Part shown: piece by piece, positions 54,819 through 63,971 of the stretch
How the letters are laid out: each line of letters begins with the position of its first letter
Position numbering within the stretch: position 1 is the first letter of the stretch
Source of the DNA: Paenibacillus sp. PK3_47
Lineage (GTDB): Bacteria; Bacillota; Bacilli; Paenibacillales; Paenibacillaceae
DNA length: 64,000 nt
Assembly: GCF_023520895.1 (NCBI RefSeq)
Contig: NZ_CP026029.1
Span: 4,836,001 to 4,900,000, forward strand
Direction: 5' to 3'
The notes under the pieces: generated by a model
The model's database searches: none
Seen by the model: the letters and a program-made list of their open reading frames with translations, nothing else
Told to the model about the DNA's origin: nothing
Position numbers and translations under genes: made by a program

Positions 54819-55112
54819 GTTATAGGGATAAAATATTGATTGGAACAAATTTCTCGGTAAGTGTATTAGACTAATCGGTCATTTGTCAAAATGTTAAGGC
54901 AAGCGTATAGGGAACCGATCGTCCCCCTATACACTTGCCTTAACTAATTTAGACCAAAACGTTGCTGCATCTGCATTTGTAACGCAAAAAGAACTGACGC
55001 AGCATCCTTTACAGGGACGCTGATCAGTTATTTTCGGCAAGTGTATATGATGGCAATATCTAATTTCGGTAAGTGTATATTAGTTTGTTGAAACATTGGC
55101 TCCAAATGATTG
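54819..55112. repeat. Cluster of five GGYAAGYGTATA repeats
   Basis: No gene lies here. TCGGTAAGTGTATTAG (54854-54869), GGCAAGCGTATAGG (54898-54911), its inverse (about 54924-54940), TCGGCAAGTGTATATG (55034-55049) and TCGGTAAGTGTATATTAG (55066-55083) share a GG(T/C)AAG(T/C)GTATA core. The second and third form a 17-bp arm hairpin. A further hairpin uses AACTGA and TCAGTT (about 54991-55029). The set looks like binding sites for a replication or regulatory protein. Confidence 0.6.
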
Positions 55113-55682
55113 TTAGGGTTGATTCGGTTCTGAGATTTCATTTTGTTCATTACTAACCAGTTCGTTGTACTGGTCTAGAGATTCATGATCCCAAGGCTCA
55201 GACTGATTTTCATGTGTGGCGTCTTTTAACGTTAAAGCTTCAAGTGTCTTCGTATTTTTCGGAGTTCTCGTTTTTCTCGTTTTGGGTTCTGTTTCGTCGG
55301 GGTTGCTTAAAGTATCCGTCTCCAGTTCACTTTTATCTTTCGTTTTTCTTGAACTCGGTTTTGCTGCTTTACGTGAAAGTCGTGCATTCTCTTCTTTGAG
55401 TTTTTGGATTTGAGATTTCTGACTTTCGTTGGTGTGTTTGAGTTTTTGAATTTCCTGTTGCAACAATTCGTAGTTATGAGACAGTTGTTCGTGTGATCCA
55501 GCCTCTTCTATTAATGCACCTTCATTTTGTGTGGGGAACTGTTGAAGATATTGCTGCATCTCCTTAAAGGCATCCTCGAAATAATGATGTACTCGTTTTC
55601 CTATGTCGTAGTACAGCTTGGCTTGACCTTCTTCGAATTTGCTCAAAAGCTGTTTTGACGAAATTGGCTCATAACTTTCCAT
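55113..55682 (-). CDS. Coiled-coil protein with charged tail
   Basis: A 189-aa protein with helical N-terminal residues 1-50, a coiled coil at about 70-110 (heptads around ELLQQEIQKLKHTNES) and a Lys/Thr/Glu-rich disordered C-terminus. No catalytic motif is visible. Coiled-coil plus basic tail proteins occur on plasmids and mobile elements as partition or regulatory factors, but this is not shown. It reads away from the repeat cluster on the opposite strand, with its 3' end against it. Confidence 0.6.
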   Translation of the reverse strand: MESYEPISSKQLLSKFEEGQAKLYYDIGKRVHHYFEDAFKEMQQYLQQFPTQNEGALIEEAGSHEQLSHNYELLQQEIQKLKHTNESQKSQIQKLKEENARLSRKAAKPSSRKTKDKSELETDTLSNPDETEPKTRKTRTPKNTKTLEALTLKDATHENQSEPWDHESLDQYNELVSNEQNEISEPNQP

Positions 55683-55792
55683 TGTTAATCCCCCTGTCCC
55701 ATGATCGGCTGATTAATATCTATGGTAAAGTTAGCTCGTTTATGTTGTTTGTTGCATCAAATTGCTAAGGTGATCGTTTAATAAAACAGAGG

Positions 55793-55825
55793 CATTGAAC
55801 ATTGAGTTCAAATGCCTCTGTTTTA
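55793..55825. terminator. Terminator of the DUF4304 gene
   Basis: AAAACAGAGGCATTGAAC and GTTCAAATGCCTCTGTTTT pair almost perfectly. A/T tracts on both sides allow action in both directions. Confidence 0.8.
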
Positions 55826-55854
55826 GAAACGTTACTTATAATGTTTGTATAAGG

Positions 55855-56490
55855 TTAAGGCAGGACCAGACCTAGTTTTTCTGCAATTTCAATTAATTTG
55901 GGCTTATAATACGGATTTCCATGTTCTATGCTTAATGCTTCAATCAGCTTTGCCTGTGCAGTTTCCTTGTGATCCAAAGAATAGTAAAGTATTATTTCGT
56001 CATGAATATTAGGTAAGGAACCAAAGATATCTTGTTCTTTGGCAACTTCTATTGCTTTAATTAATGAATCTGTTGATCGTAGCGGGTCTATGTATGGAAG
56101 TATATAATTAATCAAATCGCTTCTCAAAGCCTCGGTAACTTTACTCATATTTGTTTCTGCAACAATATGATAATTAGGAGTATATCCACGAGGAGCTTTT
56201 AAATGCTGTATATTACCTCCAAGTATTGGTCTATGCAACGAGGAGTTGAACCAACTCTTAGGTAATTCATATTGCATGAGGGCATAATAAGGTTTCGAGA
56301 ATAATGCAAAGTCAATTGAAAAATCGTAATAATCGGGTAAATTCCAACTGGAAGCAGCAAGATGCACGATCTGAACAACTTCAGGGTATTCTCTGACAAA
56401 TACATTATTTTTCTTTTTATAGCCCTTCTCCTTAAATAAGGGTGTAATGCTTTCTGATAACATCATTTTATACATCTCTTTTGGCTTCAT
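55855..56490 (-). CDS. DUF4304 domain protein
   Basis: A 211-aa cytoplasmic protein. The N-terminal motif, with a Lys-rich GYKKKNNVFVRE stretch followed by a beta-strand VVQIVHL, fits the DUF4304 family, which is common in Bacillota and often near toxins or immunity genes. Function is unknown. Confidence 0.65.
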   Translation of the reverse strand: MKPKEMYKMMLSESITPLFKEKGYKKKNNVFVREYPEVVQIVHLAASSWNLPDYYDFSIDFALFSKPYYALMQYELPKSWFNSSLHRPILGGNIQHLKAPRGYTPNYHIVAETNMSKVTEALRSDLINYILPYIDPLRSTDSLIKAIEVAKEQDIFGSLPNIHDEIILYYSLDHKETAQAKLIEALSIEHGNPYYKPKLIEIAEKLGLVLP

Positions 56491-56546
56491 AAAAATAATA
56501 TCACCTCAGACCGATACATGGACTCATTTTAAAAGGAGGAGTTGTT

Positions 56547-56987
56547 GTGAATAGAAAATATTTGGTGAGATCTTTCTTATCTATTGCCTTGTTACTTGTA
56601 GTAGTTATAGCATGGACACATTTTGGGGGAAAGCAAAGAGAATTGGTGTATGTCTATGATGAAAGCATACTTCATGACTTTTGGATTGATGATTCAGGCT
56701 ACGTCACCTTCAATTGCGACATAACTATAAAAAACAGAAGTAATACTGAAATGAAATTTACCATGACGGCAGATGTATCGAAGGATATTGGATTGACAAA
56801 GGAAACCTTCGCCTATTCTTTCTAAGGTGATTCACAAAATTACGAAGTGTACAATATTGCCCCAAATTCCAAACAAACTTATAAAGTGGAGTTTAAAGCA
56901 CTTAACGGTGATAAAAAGACTAAGATGGACAGGCTGCCTCCCAAAGACGTGATTCTCACTCCACTATCAAGCAACAAATCTCACTAA
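56547..56987 (+). pseudogene. Membrane-anchored protein gene with an in-frame stop
   Basis: ATG at 56547 (after AAGGAGGAG) opens a frame with an N-terminal membrane anchor (about 7-25, SFLSIALLLVVVIAW) and an extracytoplasmic beta-domain. A TAA at 56823-56825 stops it at 92 aa. The same frame then continues without a frameshift for 53 more codons to TAA at 56985, including VYNIAPNSKQTYKVEFKAL, which completes the domain. A single stop mutation, or a sequencing error, would explain this. Confidence 0.65.
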
Positions 56988-57045
56988 AAGAGCCGATTTA
57001 TTTAACCATTCTGCAAGTTAATCAATTTGTAGGGTGATTAGTCAA

Positions 57046-57366
57046 CTATTCATCATCAGGATCAATTCCCCAAAATACATAATGAGACAATCCAGTATTA
57101 GCAAAGTAACAAGCATCCACATACACTTCGCGTAGCTCATCATCAACCCTGTAAATAACAATCACATTGCCAATCAATGTCCAATAATAGCCGTTAAATT
57201 CAAAGCCAAGAAAGTCCGATATTCCATCAGCCTTATATTTAGGTTCATCAGCCAAAACTGATTTTGAGCGTTTGAAGACGTTCATCGGGTCAACCTTATA
57301 TTCCTTCATTCGGGCAAGAGCTACGCGAGCGTAAGTGGTCCAGAGCACCTTGTAATGGTCAGTCAT
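57046..57366 (-). CDS. RelE/ParE-like toxin
   Basis: A 106-aa basic protein with a helix-rich start (WTTYARVALARMKEY) and a beta-sheet core (GNVIVIYRVDDELREVYVDA), the usual layout of RelE/ParE ribosome- or gyrase-directed toxins. Its start overlaps the preceding gene by 8 bases, the classic antitoxin-toxin order. Family membership is inferred from the overall pattern; the catalytic residues are not certain. Confidence 0.6.
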   Translation of the reverse strand: MTDHYKVLWTTYARVALARMKEYKVDPMNVFKRSKSVLADEPKYKADGISDFLGFEFNGYYWTLIGNVIVIYRVDDELREVYVDACYFANTGLSHYVFWGIDPDDE

Positions 57367-57655
57367 TCTGAACCTCTTTCAGTAATTGTGCAAACTCCTC
57401 TTCGCTGTCACTATATGTGGAAATCCCATTCTCTCGGTCATGCTTGGCCTTACGAAGCTGGGAAACAACGTCTTCATCTTTAAAAATAACGGATGTCATT
57501 CTTTTCTTCTGTTCGTCGGTAAATGCAGGTTCATCTTTCCTCTGAAGCGTAACGTTAAATCCGAAATTATCCTCAATCAATTGCACCAGATCTTTAAGTT
57601 CAACATAAGGTTTGCCCCGAAAGCTTTGCTCCAATTGCTCCTTAGAAATGGACAT
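57359..57655 (-). CDS. Antitoxin-like partner
   Basis: The protein is 98 aa from the ATG at 57655, which has AAGGCGGTG upstream; an upstream extension has no ribosome site. It is acidic at the C-terminus (DSEEEFAQLLKEVQND), as in antitoxins that wrap around the toxin. It precedes the RelE/ParE-like gene with an 8-base overlap. The pair would help to keep the element in the population. Confidence 0.6.
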   Translation of the reverse strand: MSISKEQLEQSFRGKPYVELKDLVQLIEDNFGFNVTLQRKDEPAFTDEQKKRMTSVIFKDEDVVSQLRKAKHDRENGISTYSDSEEEFAQLLKEVQND

Positions 57656-57795
57656 TTCATTCACCGCCTTTTTGTTAGTATAACATTTTATAAAATCTAA
57701 TTCTTTAAGAAGTTGGAAAATGTTATTATATACATAGGAAAATATCCCCATGCATCATCTTACATTTTTAAGATAAATTCTCCAGAGGTGAAGAG

Positions 57796-60700
57796 ATGAC
57801 AAACAGAAATTTCACTTTCTTGTCGAATCATTGGAATATTCTCTCCAATCTGGCCGAAATGGCTGAACGGAATGTTTATATTGATCCGAATACTTCCCTG
57901 ATCAAGCTCCGTATGTTTGGGGAGACGTTAACGAAATATATATGTGCATTTGAGGAGCTTCAACTATCAGACAGAGCAACTCAGGACGATAGACTCAGGA
58001 TTTTGAAACAAGACGATCTTCTGACTCAAGAACTGTTGGATATCCTCCATGCTATTCGCAAGATTGGGAACAAGGCCAATCACGAAGAAGGGATTTACGG
58101 AACAACCGAAGAAGCCAAAGCTTTGTTGAACATGGCCTTTCGCTTATCTGTCTGGTTTATGCAGGTATATGGGGAGTGGGACTTCATTGCTCCTGAGTAT
58201 GTCGAACCTTCTCAAGTAGAGGATGCACAGAATCAGGCGGAACTTCAGTCGTTGGCAGCTTCTTATGACGCGAAAGTACAGCATCTGGAGCAGGAACTGC
58301 AGAAACTTACTCAACAGCAAGATTCCAAAACTTCAGATGAGAAGCAAAAACGTCATACCAAGGCCAGACAACTGGGCAGTGCCCTTAAACTTACTGAAGC
58401 CCAGACCCGAATAATCATAGATGAGAAGCTCGTTCAGGCTGGCTGGGAGGCAGATACATTACAACTGCGTTTTAGCGCAGGGACTCGTCCTGAAAAAGGC
58501 AGGTACCTCGCTATAGCCGAATGGCCTCTGAAAAATGGGTTTGCGGACTACGCTCTTTTTTATGGAATGGAATTGATCGGCATCGTTGAGGCTAAACGGC
58601 AGAGCAAGGATGTACAAGCCGATATTGAACAGGCAAAAAAGTATGCCTCTTATGTAGTTAAGCACGGTGAAGAGATCATTCATGGTCCCTGGGGAAATTA
58701 TCAAGTGCCGTTTCTGTTTGCAACGAATGGGCGTCCCTATTTGAAGCAGCTTGAGCATAAATCGGGAATATGGTTCTTAGATGCGCGTAAGTCTACGAAT
58801 CATGCCAGAGTGCTGCAAACATGGTATTCACCTGAAGGGTTAAAGGCTCTTTTACAGCAGGACATAGATAAGGCGACAAAGGACCTTCGCGATGAATCGC
58901 TGGATTATCTGCATTTGCGTGAGTATCAGGAAGATGCGATTTTGTCTGTGGAGCATGCGATAGAAGCGGGACAGCGCAGAATTCTGTTAGCCATGGCAAC
59001 AGGAACAGGCAAGACGAGAATGGCCATCGGCCTAATTTATCGTCTGATCAAACATAATCGCTTCAAAAGAATTCTGTTCCTGGTAGACCGTTCTGCATTA
59101 GGCCGTCAGGCTGAGGCTGCGTTTAAGGATTCCAAGCTGGAAAGCTTTAATTCCTTCACACAGATATTTGAACTTCAGACGCTGGATGACAAGAAACCGA
59201 ATGTGGAAACGAAGGTACAGATTGCTACTGTTCAGGGTATGGTGAAGCGGCTTTTTTATAGTGATGATGATAAAGGCATTCCTTCTGTAGATCAGTATGA
59301 TTGCATCATTGTGGATGAGGCTCACCGTGGTTACACGCTGGATAAGGAAATGACAGAGATCGAACTGGAGTTTCGGGATCACGCCGATTATGTGAGCAAG
59401 TATCGGAAGGTACTGGATTATTTTGACGCTGTGCGAATCGGGCTTACGGCTACACCAGCTCTTCATACGGTTGAGATTTTTGACAAAGCAATCTTTAACT
59501 ATTCCTACCGTGAAGCTGTCATTGATGGCTATCTGATCGACCATGAGCCACCTGTTCAGTTTGAAACAGAATTGAAGAAGAACGGCATCAAGTGGCAGAT
59601 TGGTGAGGAAGTAGCTGTATATAATGTGGACCTGGGAACCGTAGAGAAAGAAATGCTGGAAGATGAGGTCAACCTCGAAGTAACCCAGTTCAATAAGACG
59701 GTGATCACGGAGAATTTCAATCGTGTAGTGCTGGAGGCGCTCACTGAATATATCGACCCTGAAGCGGATGGTAAGACCTTGATCTTCGCGGCAACGGATG
59801 ATCATGCGGATATGGTTGTTCGGATCTTTAAGGAAGAATTGGAGAAGGTCTACGGGCCTGTAGATGATGGAGCGATTTTAAAAATTACAGGTTCGATCAA
59901 AGATCCACTGCATGCTATTAAGCTCTTCAAAAACGAACGGCTGCCGAACATCGTAGTCACGGTGGATCTCCTTACGACTGGTATAGATATCCCGAGCATC
60001 TCCCATGTGGTTTTCCTGCGGCGGGTCCGCTCCCGTATTCTGTATGAACAAATGCTGGGACGGGCTACCCGCCGCTGTGATGAGATCGAGAAGGATCATT
60101 TTATGATCTATGATGCGGTAGGCATCTATGAGTCGCTTAAGCCCTATACGGATATGAAGCCTGTTGTGACGAGACCTCAGGTCAGTCTGGATCTCCTGGT
60201 CGATGAGCTGAAGCAGATGAAGAGTGAGCATCACATTAAGTCGCATCAGGAAGAGATTGTGGCTAAGATGCAGCGGAAGAAGCAGAGCTGGACGCCTCAG
60301 GACCATGAGGATTTCAAAGCGCTGTCGGATGGGCAGAATATTGATAAGTTTATTGATGAGATAAAAAAGGCAAGTGCTGAGCAGGTTAGCGAAGCTTTAT
60401 TAAGCAAACCACAATTGCTGCTGTTTATTGAAGAGAACAAAGGGCGGCATAACCGCCAGTTCATTTCGGATCACAAGGATAAACTGATCGGAGTTACACG
60501 TGGTTATGGGGATGCCAACAAACCAGAGGATTATCTGGAAGGATTCAATGGTTTTATTAGAGAGAACCTGAACCTGATTCCAGCTCTAAACATCATTTGC
60601 ACCCGCCCGAATGATCTGACCCGTGAAGAGCTGCGGAAGCTTCGTGTGGCTCTAGATCAGAAAGGTTTTACCGAGAAAAATCTGCAAACCGCCTGGCGTG

Positions 60701-61047
60701 ATGTGAAGCAGCAGGACATTGCCGCAGACATTATCAGCTTTATCCGCCAGCAGGCGCTTGGTGATCCACTCATCAGCCATGAAGAACGGATCGAGAATGC
60801 CATGAAGAAGATTTATGAGATGAGAGTGTGGCCGAAGGTGCAGAAGGATTGGCTGAAGCGAATTGAGAAGCAATTGCTGCAAGAATCTGTGCTGGACCCG
60901 AATCCAGAAAAAGCATTCGATGTAGAACCGTTCCGCAGCAAGGGCGGCTATAAGCAGTTGAATAAAATTTTTGATGGTCAATTGGACGAGATTGTTGCTA
61001 CAATAAACGTTGCGCTATATCCAACCAGACAGAAGGAGCAAGCTTAA
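57796..61047 (+). CDS. hsdR: Type I restriction enzyme R subunit
   Basis: A 1083-aa motor and nuclease subunit. Residues 1-120 form a DUF4145-like helical domain, followed by a short coiled coil. The PD-(D/E)XK nuclease has D251 and E265-A-K267. The helicase has Walker A ATGTGKT (401-407), DEAH (507-510) and LTATPA. The helical C-terminus binds HsdM. It cleaves unmodified DNA after translocation. GAGGTGAAGAG precedes the ATG. The stop is 3 bases before hsdM. Confidence 0.95.
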   Translation: MTNRNFTFLSNHWNILSNLAEMAERNVYIDPNTSLIKLRMFGETLTKYICAFEELQLSDRATQDDRLRILKQDDLLTQELLDILHAIRKIGNKANHEEGIYGTTEEAKALLNMAFRLSVWFMQVYGEWDFIAPEYVEPSQVEDAQNQAELQSLAASYDAKVQHLEQELQKLTQQQDSKTSDEKQKRHTKARQLGSALKLTEAQTRIIIDEKLVQAGWEADTLQLRFSAGTRPEKGRYLAIAEWPLKNGFADYALFYGMELIGIVEAKRQSKDVQADIEQAKKYASYVVKHGEEIIHGPWGNYQVPFLFATNGRPYLKQLEHKSGIWFLDARKSTNHARVLQTWYSPEGLKALLQQDIDKATKDLRDESLDYLHLREYQEDAILSVEHAIEAGQRRILLAMATGTGKTRMAIGLIYRLIKHNRFKRILFLVDRSALGRQAEAAFKDSKLESFNSFTQIFELQTLDDKKPNVETKVQIATVQGMVKRLFYSDDDKGIPSVDQYDCIIVDEAHRGYTLDKEMTEIELEFRDHADYVSKYRKVLDYFDAVRIGLTATPALHTVEIFDKAIFNYSYREAVIDGYLIDHEPPVQFETELKKNGIKWQIGEEVAVYNVDLGTVEKEMLEDEVNLEVTQFNKTVITENFNRVVLEALTEYIDPEADGKTLIFAATDDHADMVVRIFKEELEKVYGPVDDGAILKITGSIKDPLHAIKLFKNERLPNIVVTVDLLTTGIDIPSISHVVFLRRVRSRILYEQMLGRATRRCDEIEKDHFMIYDAVGIYESLKPYTDMKPVVTRPQVSLDLLVDELKQMKSEHHIKSHQEEIVAKMQRKKQSWTPQDHEDFKALSDGQNIDKFIDEIKKASAEQVSEALLSKPQLLLFIEENKGRHNRQFISDHKDKLIGVTRGYGDANKPEDYLEGFNGFIRENLNLIPALNIICTRPNDLTREELRKLRVALDQKGFTEKNLQTAWRDVKQQDIAADIISFIRQQALGDPLISHEERIENAMKKIYEMRVWPKVQKDWLKRIEKQLLQESVLDPNPEKAFDVEPFRSKGGYKQLNKIFDGQLDEIVATINVALYPTRQKEQA

Positions 61048-61050
61048 ACC

Positions 61051-62535
61051 ATGAGGAATCAGGAAATTGTACAAAAGCTTTGGAACCTGTGTAATGTACT
61101 GCGTGATGACGGCATCACGTATCACCAATATGTAACGGAACTTACTTATTTATTATTCCTTAAAATGATGAAGGAAACGAATAACGAAGGCATTCTGCCT
61201 GAACAATATCGCTGGGATTCGCTGCAGGAGCGGCATGGTTTAGAATTAACCCAACACTACCGTCAACTGCTGCTTGACCTTGGCAAAGAAGGTAATGAGA
61301 TTATCAAGCAGATTTATATGAATGCCAGCTCCAACATCGACGAACCCAAGAATCTGGAGAAAATTGTGCGTTCCATTGATCTGCTCGACTGGTATTCCGC
61401 CAAGGAAGAAGGGCTCGGAGATCTGTACGAAGGACTGCTGGAGAAGAATGCGAGTGAAACCAAATCGGGAGCAGGGCAATATTTCACACCACGTCCATTG
61501 ATTGATGTGATTGTGAAGCTGGCTGATCCGCAGCCAGGCGAACGTTGTAATGACCCTGCGGCAGGCACGTTTGGTTTTATGATTGCAGCAGATAGCTATA
61601 TTCGGAGCAAGACCGATGATTATTTTGATCTGAGCGAAAAAGAAGCGGAGTTTCAGAGAAATGAAGCTTTTACTGGGGTAGAGTTAGTTAAAGATACCCA
61701 TCGCTTGGCGATGATGAATGCAATGCTTCATGATCTGCATGGAGATATTATGCTGGGAGATACACTTTCCGATCTTGGTAAAGGTTTGAAGAATTACGAT
61801 GTGATCTTGACTAATCCACCGTTTGGTACCAAACAAGGCGGAGAAGGACTTACGCGTGACGACTTAACTTTTATTACTTCCAATAAGCAGTTGAATTTCT
61901 TACAGCATATTTATCGGGCATTAAAAGCAAACGGGAAAGCTCGCGCAGCGGTGGTTCTTCCAGATAACGTGTTGTTTGAAGGCGGTGTGGGAGCAAAAAT
62001 TCGCGCGGACTTGATGGACAAGTGTAACTTGCACACGATTTTGCGGCTTCCTACAGGTATTTTTTATGCTCAAGGGGTTAAGACGAATGTTCTATTTTTC
62101 ACCCGTGAGAAGACGGATAAGGACAGTACAAAGAACGTTTGGGTATACGACCTGCGGACAAATATGCCGAGCTTCGGGAAGCGAACTCCGCTGACTACTG
62201 CGCATTTTGATGCGTTTGTAGAAGCTTTTACGGCGGCTGATCGTAGTAGTGTACAGGATGAGAGATTTAATATATTTACTCGTGAGGACATCCGTAAAAA
62301 GGACGATAGTCTGGATATTGGACTGATTGCGGATGAGTCATTATCTGCTTATGATAATTTGCCTGATCCAATTGAATCGGCGGAATTGGCGATTGCTAAG
62401 CTGGACGAAGCCATGACCCTGTTGCTTGAAGTTGTAGCGGAGCTTAAGTCGGTAGAAAGCAAATCAGAATATACCGCTGAAGATCGTCAAGAGCTGCTTC
62501 AGGTTGCTGAGACTCGTGGAGAGTATAACGTATGA
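61051..62535 (+). CDS. hsdM: Type I restriction-modification M subunit (N6-adenine methyltransferase)
   Basis: A 494-aa methyltransferase. An N-terminal helical domain (1-130) is followed by the SAM fold with DPAAGTFGF (motif I, 168-176) and NPPF (motif IV, 255-258), the gamma-class N6-adenine pattern. It modifies the sequence selected by HsdS. It overlaps hsdS by 4 bases (ATGA). Confidence 0.95.
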   Translation: MRNQEIVQKLWNLCNVLRDDGITYHQYVTELTYLLFLKMMKETNNEGILPEQYRWDSLQERHGLELTQHYRQLLLDLGKEGNEIIKQIYMNASSNIDEPKNLEKIVRSIDLLDWYSAKEEGLGDLYEGLLEKNASETKSGAGQYFTPRPLIDVIVKLADPQPGERCNDPAAGTFGFMIAADSYIRSKTDDYFDLSEKEAEFQRNEAFTGVELVKDTHRLAMMNAMLHDLHGDIMLGDTLSDLGKGLKNYDVILTNPPFGTKQGGEGLTRDDLTFITSNKQLNFLQHIYRALKANGKARAAVVLPDNVLFEGGVGAKIRADLMDKCNLHTILRLPTGIFYAQGVKTNVLFFTREKTDKDSTKNVWVYDLRTNMPSFGKRTPLTTAHFDAFVEAFTAADRSSVQDERFNIFTREDIRKKDDSLDIGLIADESLSAYDNLPDPIESAELAIAKLDEAMTLLLEVVAELKSVESKSEYTAEDRQELLQVAETRGEYNV

Positions 62536-63938
62536 GTAAGAATAAAGGAAAGACAGCAGAGGAATTACTGCAAGAGGCGTTGGTTCCTGTGGAGGAACAG
62601 CCTTATAAAGTACCTGAAAATTGGGTATGGGTTAAGCTAGGCAATATTTCTGTGATAAAAAGAGGAGCTTCTCCAAGACCTAAAGGTGATCCTAAATACT
62701 TCAATGGATTAATTCCATGGTTGAAAATTTCGGACGTAACTAAACAAGGTAAGTATATATTTGAAACCGAAGATACTGTAACTGAAGAAGGAAAAGAGAA
62801 AAGTGTTTGGGTGGAGCCTGATACAATCGTATTAAGTATTAGTGCATCCGTCGGGCGTCCAGCAATAACTAAAGTTGGGGTTTGTATACACGATGGGTTT
62901 GTTAAAATTGAAGAAAATAAGGAAATATTAAATAAAGAATATCTTTATTATTACTTAGTTGCAGCATTAAACAGAATGCTTAATAAAGCCAAAGGTGCGG
63001 CACAGGTTAATATAAATTCAGAAGTTGTAAAGAATTTAGAAGTAGCATTGCCACCGATTATAGAACAAAAACGAATTGCTGGTAAAGTCGAAAGACTACT
63101 TAATAAAATCAATCAAGCCAAACAACTAATCGAAGAAGCCAAAGAAACATTTGAACTTCGTCGAGCGGCAATTTTGGAGAGGGCTTTTCGTGGGGAGTTG
63201 ACGGAGAAGTGGCAGAGTGTGGAATGTGAAACACAATCTACAGAAAAGGAAACTCCTTTTAAATTACCTGAAGGTTGGCGTTGGAGTACAGTTGAAGCAA
63301 TATGTGAGGACATAATCGATTGTCCACATTCGACTCCTAAATACGTTGAGGAAGGTATTCCAGCTCTAAGAACATCAGATATAGGATTTGCAAAAATTGA
63401 TTTATCAGATTCAAAAAAGGTATCTGAAGAAGAGTATATGGAACGTACTAAGAGAACAATTCCTAAGTATGGTGATGTGATCTACTGTCGAGAAGGAGCA
63501 GGGATCATGATGAATGCTGGTAATGCTGGAATGATCGAAGATCAAAAGGTATGTTTAGCCCAAAGACTTGTTTTACTTAGACCAAATCCTAGTATAGTTC
63601 AATATAAATACTTCTTGTTTGGAATGAATTCATTAATCATTTTTAAGCAAGCCATGAAAAATGTTTCTCAAACGACTTCACCAAGGGTTAACGTAACTAC
63701 TATTCGAAAGTTCATGTTCCCTGTTGCACCAATTGAAGTACAAACTGAAATAATCAAAAAAATCGAAACGTTACTTGAAAAAGAATCATTAATTGATTTT
63801 GAAAGCTTATCAAAGATATTGGGAAATATTGAGAAGTCAATCGTTACAAAATCCTTGCGGGGAGAACTTGACACAAACGACCCAAGCGAGGAAAGTGCAT
63901 TGAAGCTTTTAGAGGATTTTCTGGCAAACAGCAAATAA
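62532..63938 (+). CDS. hsdS: Type I restriction-modification S (specificity) subunit
   Basis: A 468-aa protein with two target-recognition domains (about 20-185 and 250-415). They are separated by helical conserved regions (AKQLIEEAKETFELRRAAIL and the C-terminal FESLSKILGNIEKSIVTKSL). Each domain reads one half of a bipartite site, which cannot be predicted here. TRD1 and TRD2 are AT-rich relative to hsdR and hsdM, a sign of domain exchange. It is the last gene before the right att arm. Confidence 0.93.
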   Translation: MSKNKGKTAEELLQEALVPVEEQPYKVPENWVWVKLGNISVIKRGASPRPKGDPKYFNGLIPWLKISDVTKQGKYIFETEDTVTEEGKEKSVWVEPDTIVLSISASVGRPAITKVGVCIHDGFVKIEENKEILNKEYLYYYLVAALNRMLNKAKGAAQVNINSEVVKNLEVALPPIIEQKRIAGKVERLLNKINQAKQLIEEAKETFELRRAAILERAFRGELTEKWQSVECETQSTEKETPFKLPEGWRWSTVEAICEDIIDCPHSTPKYVEEGIPALRTSDIGFAKIDLSDSKKVSEEEYMERTKRTIPKYGDVIYCREGAGIMMNAGNAGMIEDQKVCLAQRLVLLRPNPSIVQYKYFLFGMNSLIIFKQAMKNVSQTTSPRVNVTTIRKFMFPVAPIEVQTEIIKKIETLLEKESLIDFESLSKILGNIEKSIVTKSLRGELDTNDPSEESALKLLEDFLANSK

Positions 63939-63944
63939 ACAACA

Positions 63945-63969
63945 AAGGCACCCGATTGGGTGTCTTTTT
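63945..63969 (+). terminator. Terminator of the hsd operon
   Basis: GGCACCC and GGGTGTC form a 7-bp stem with a GATT loop followed by T5, ending two bases before the right att arm. Confidence 0.85.
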
Positions 63970-63971
63970 CG

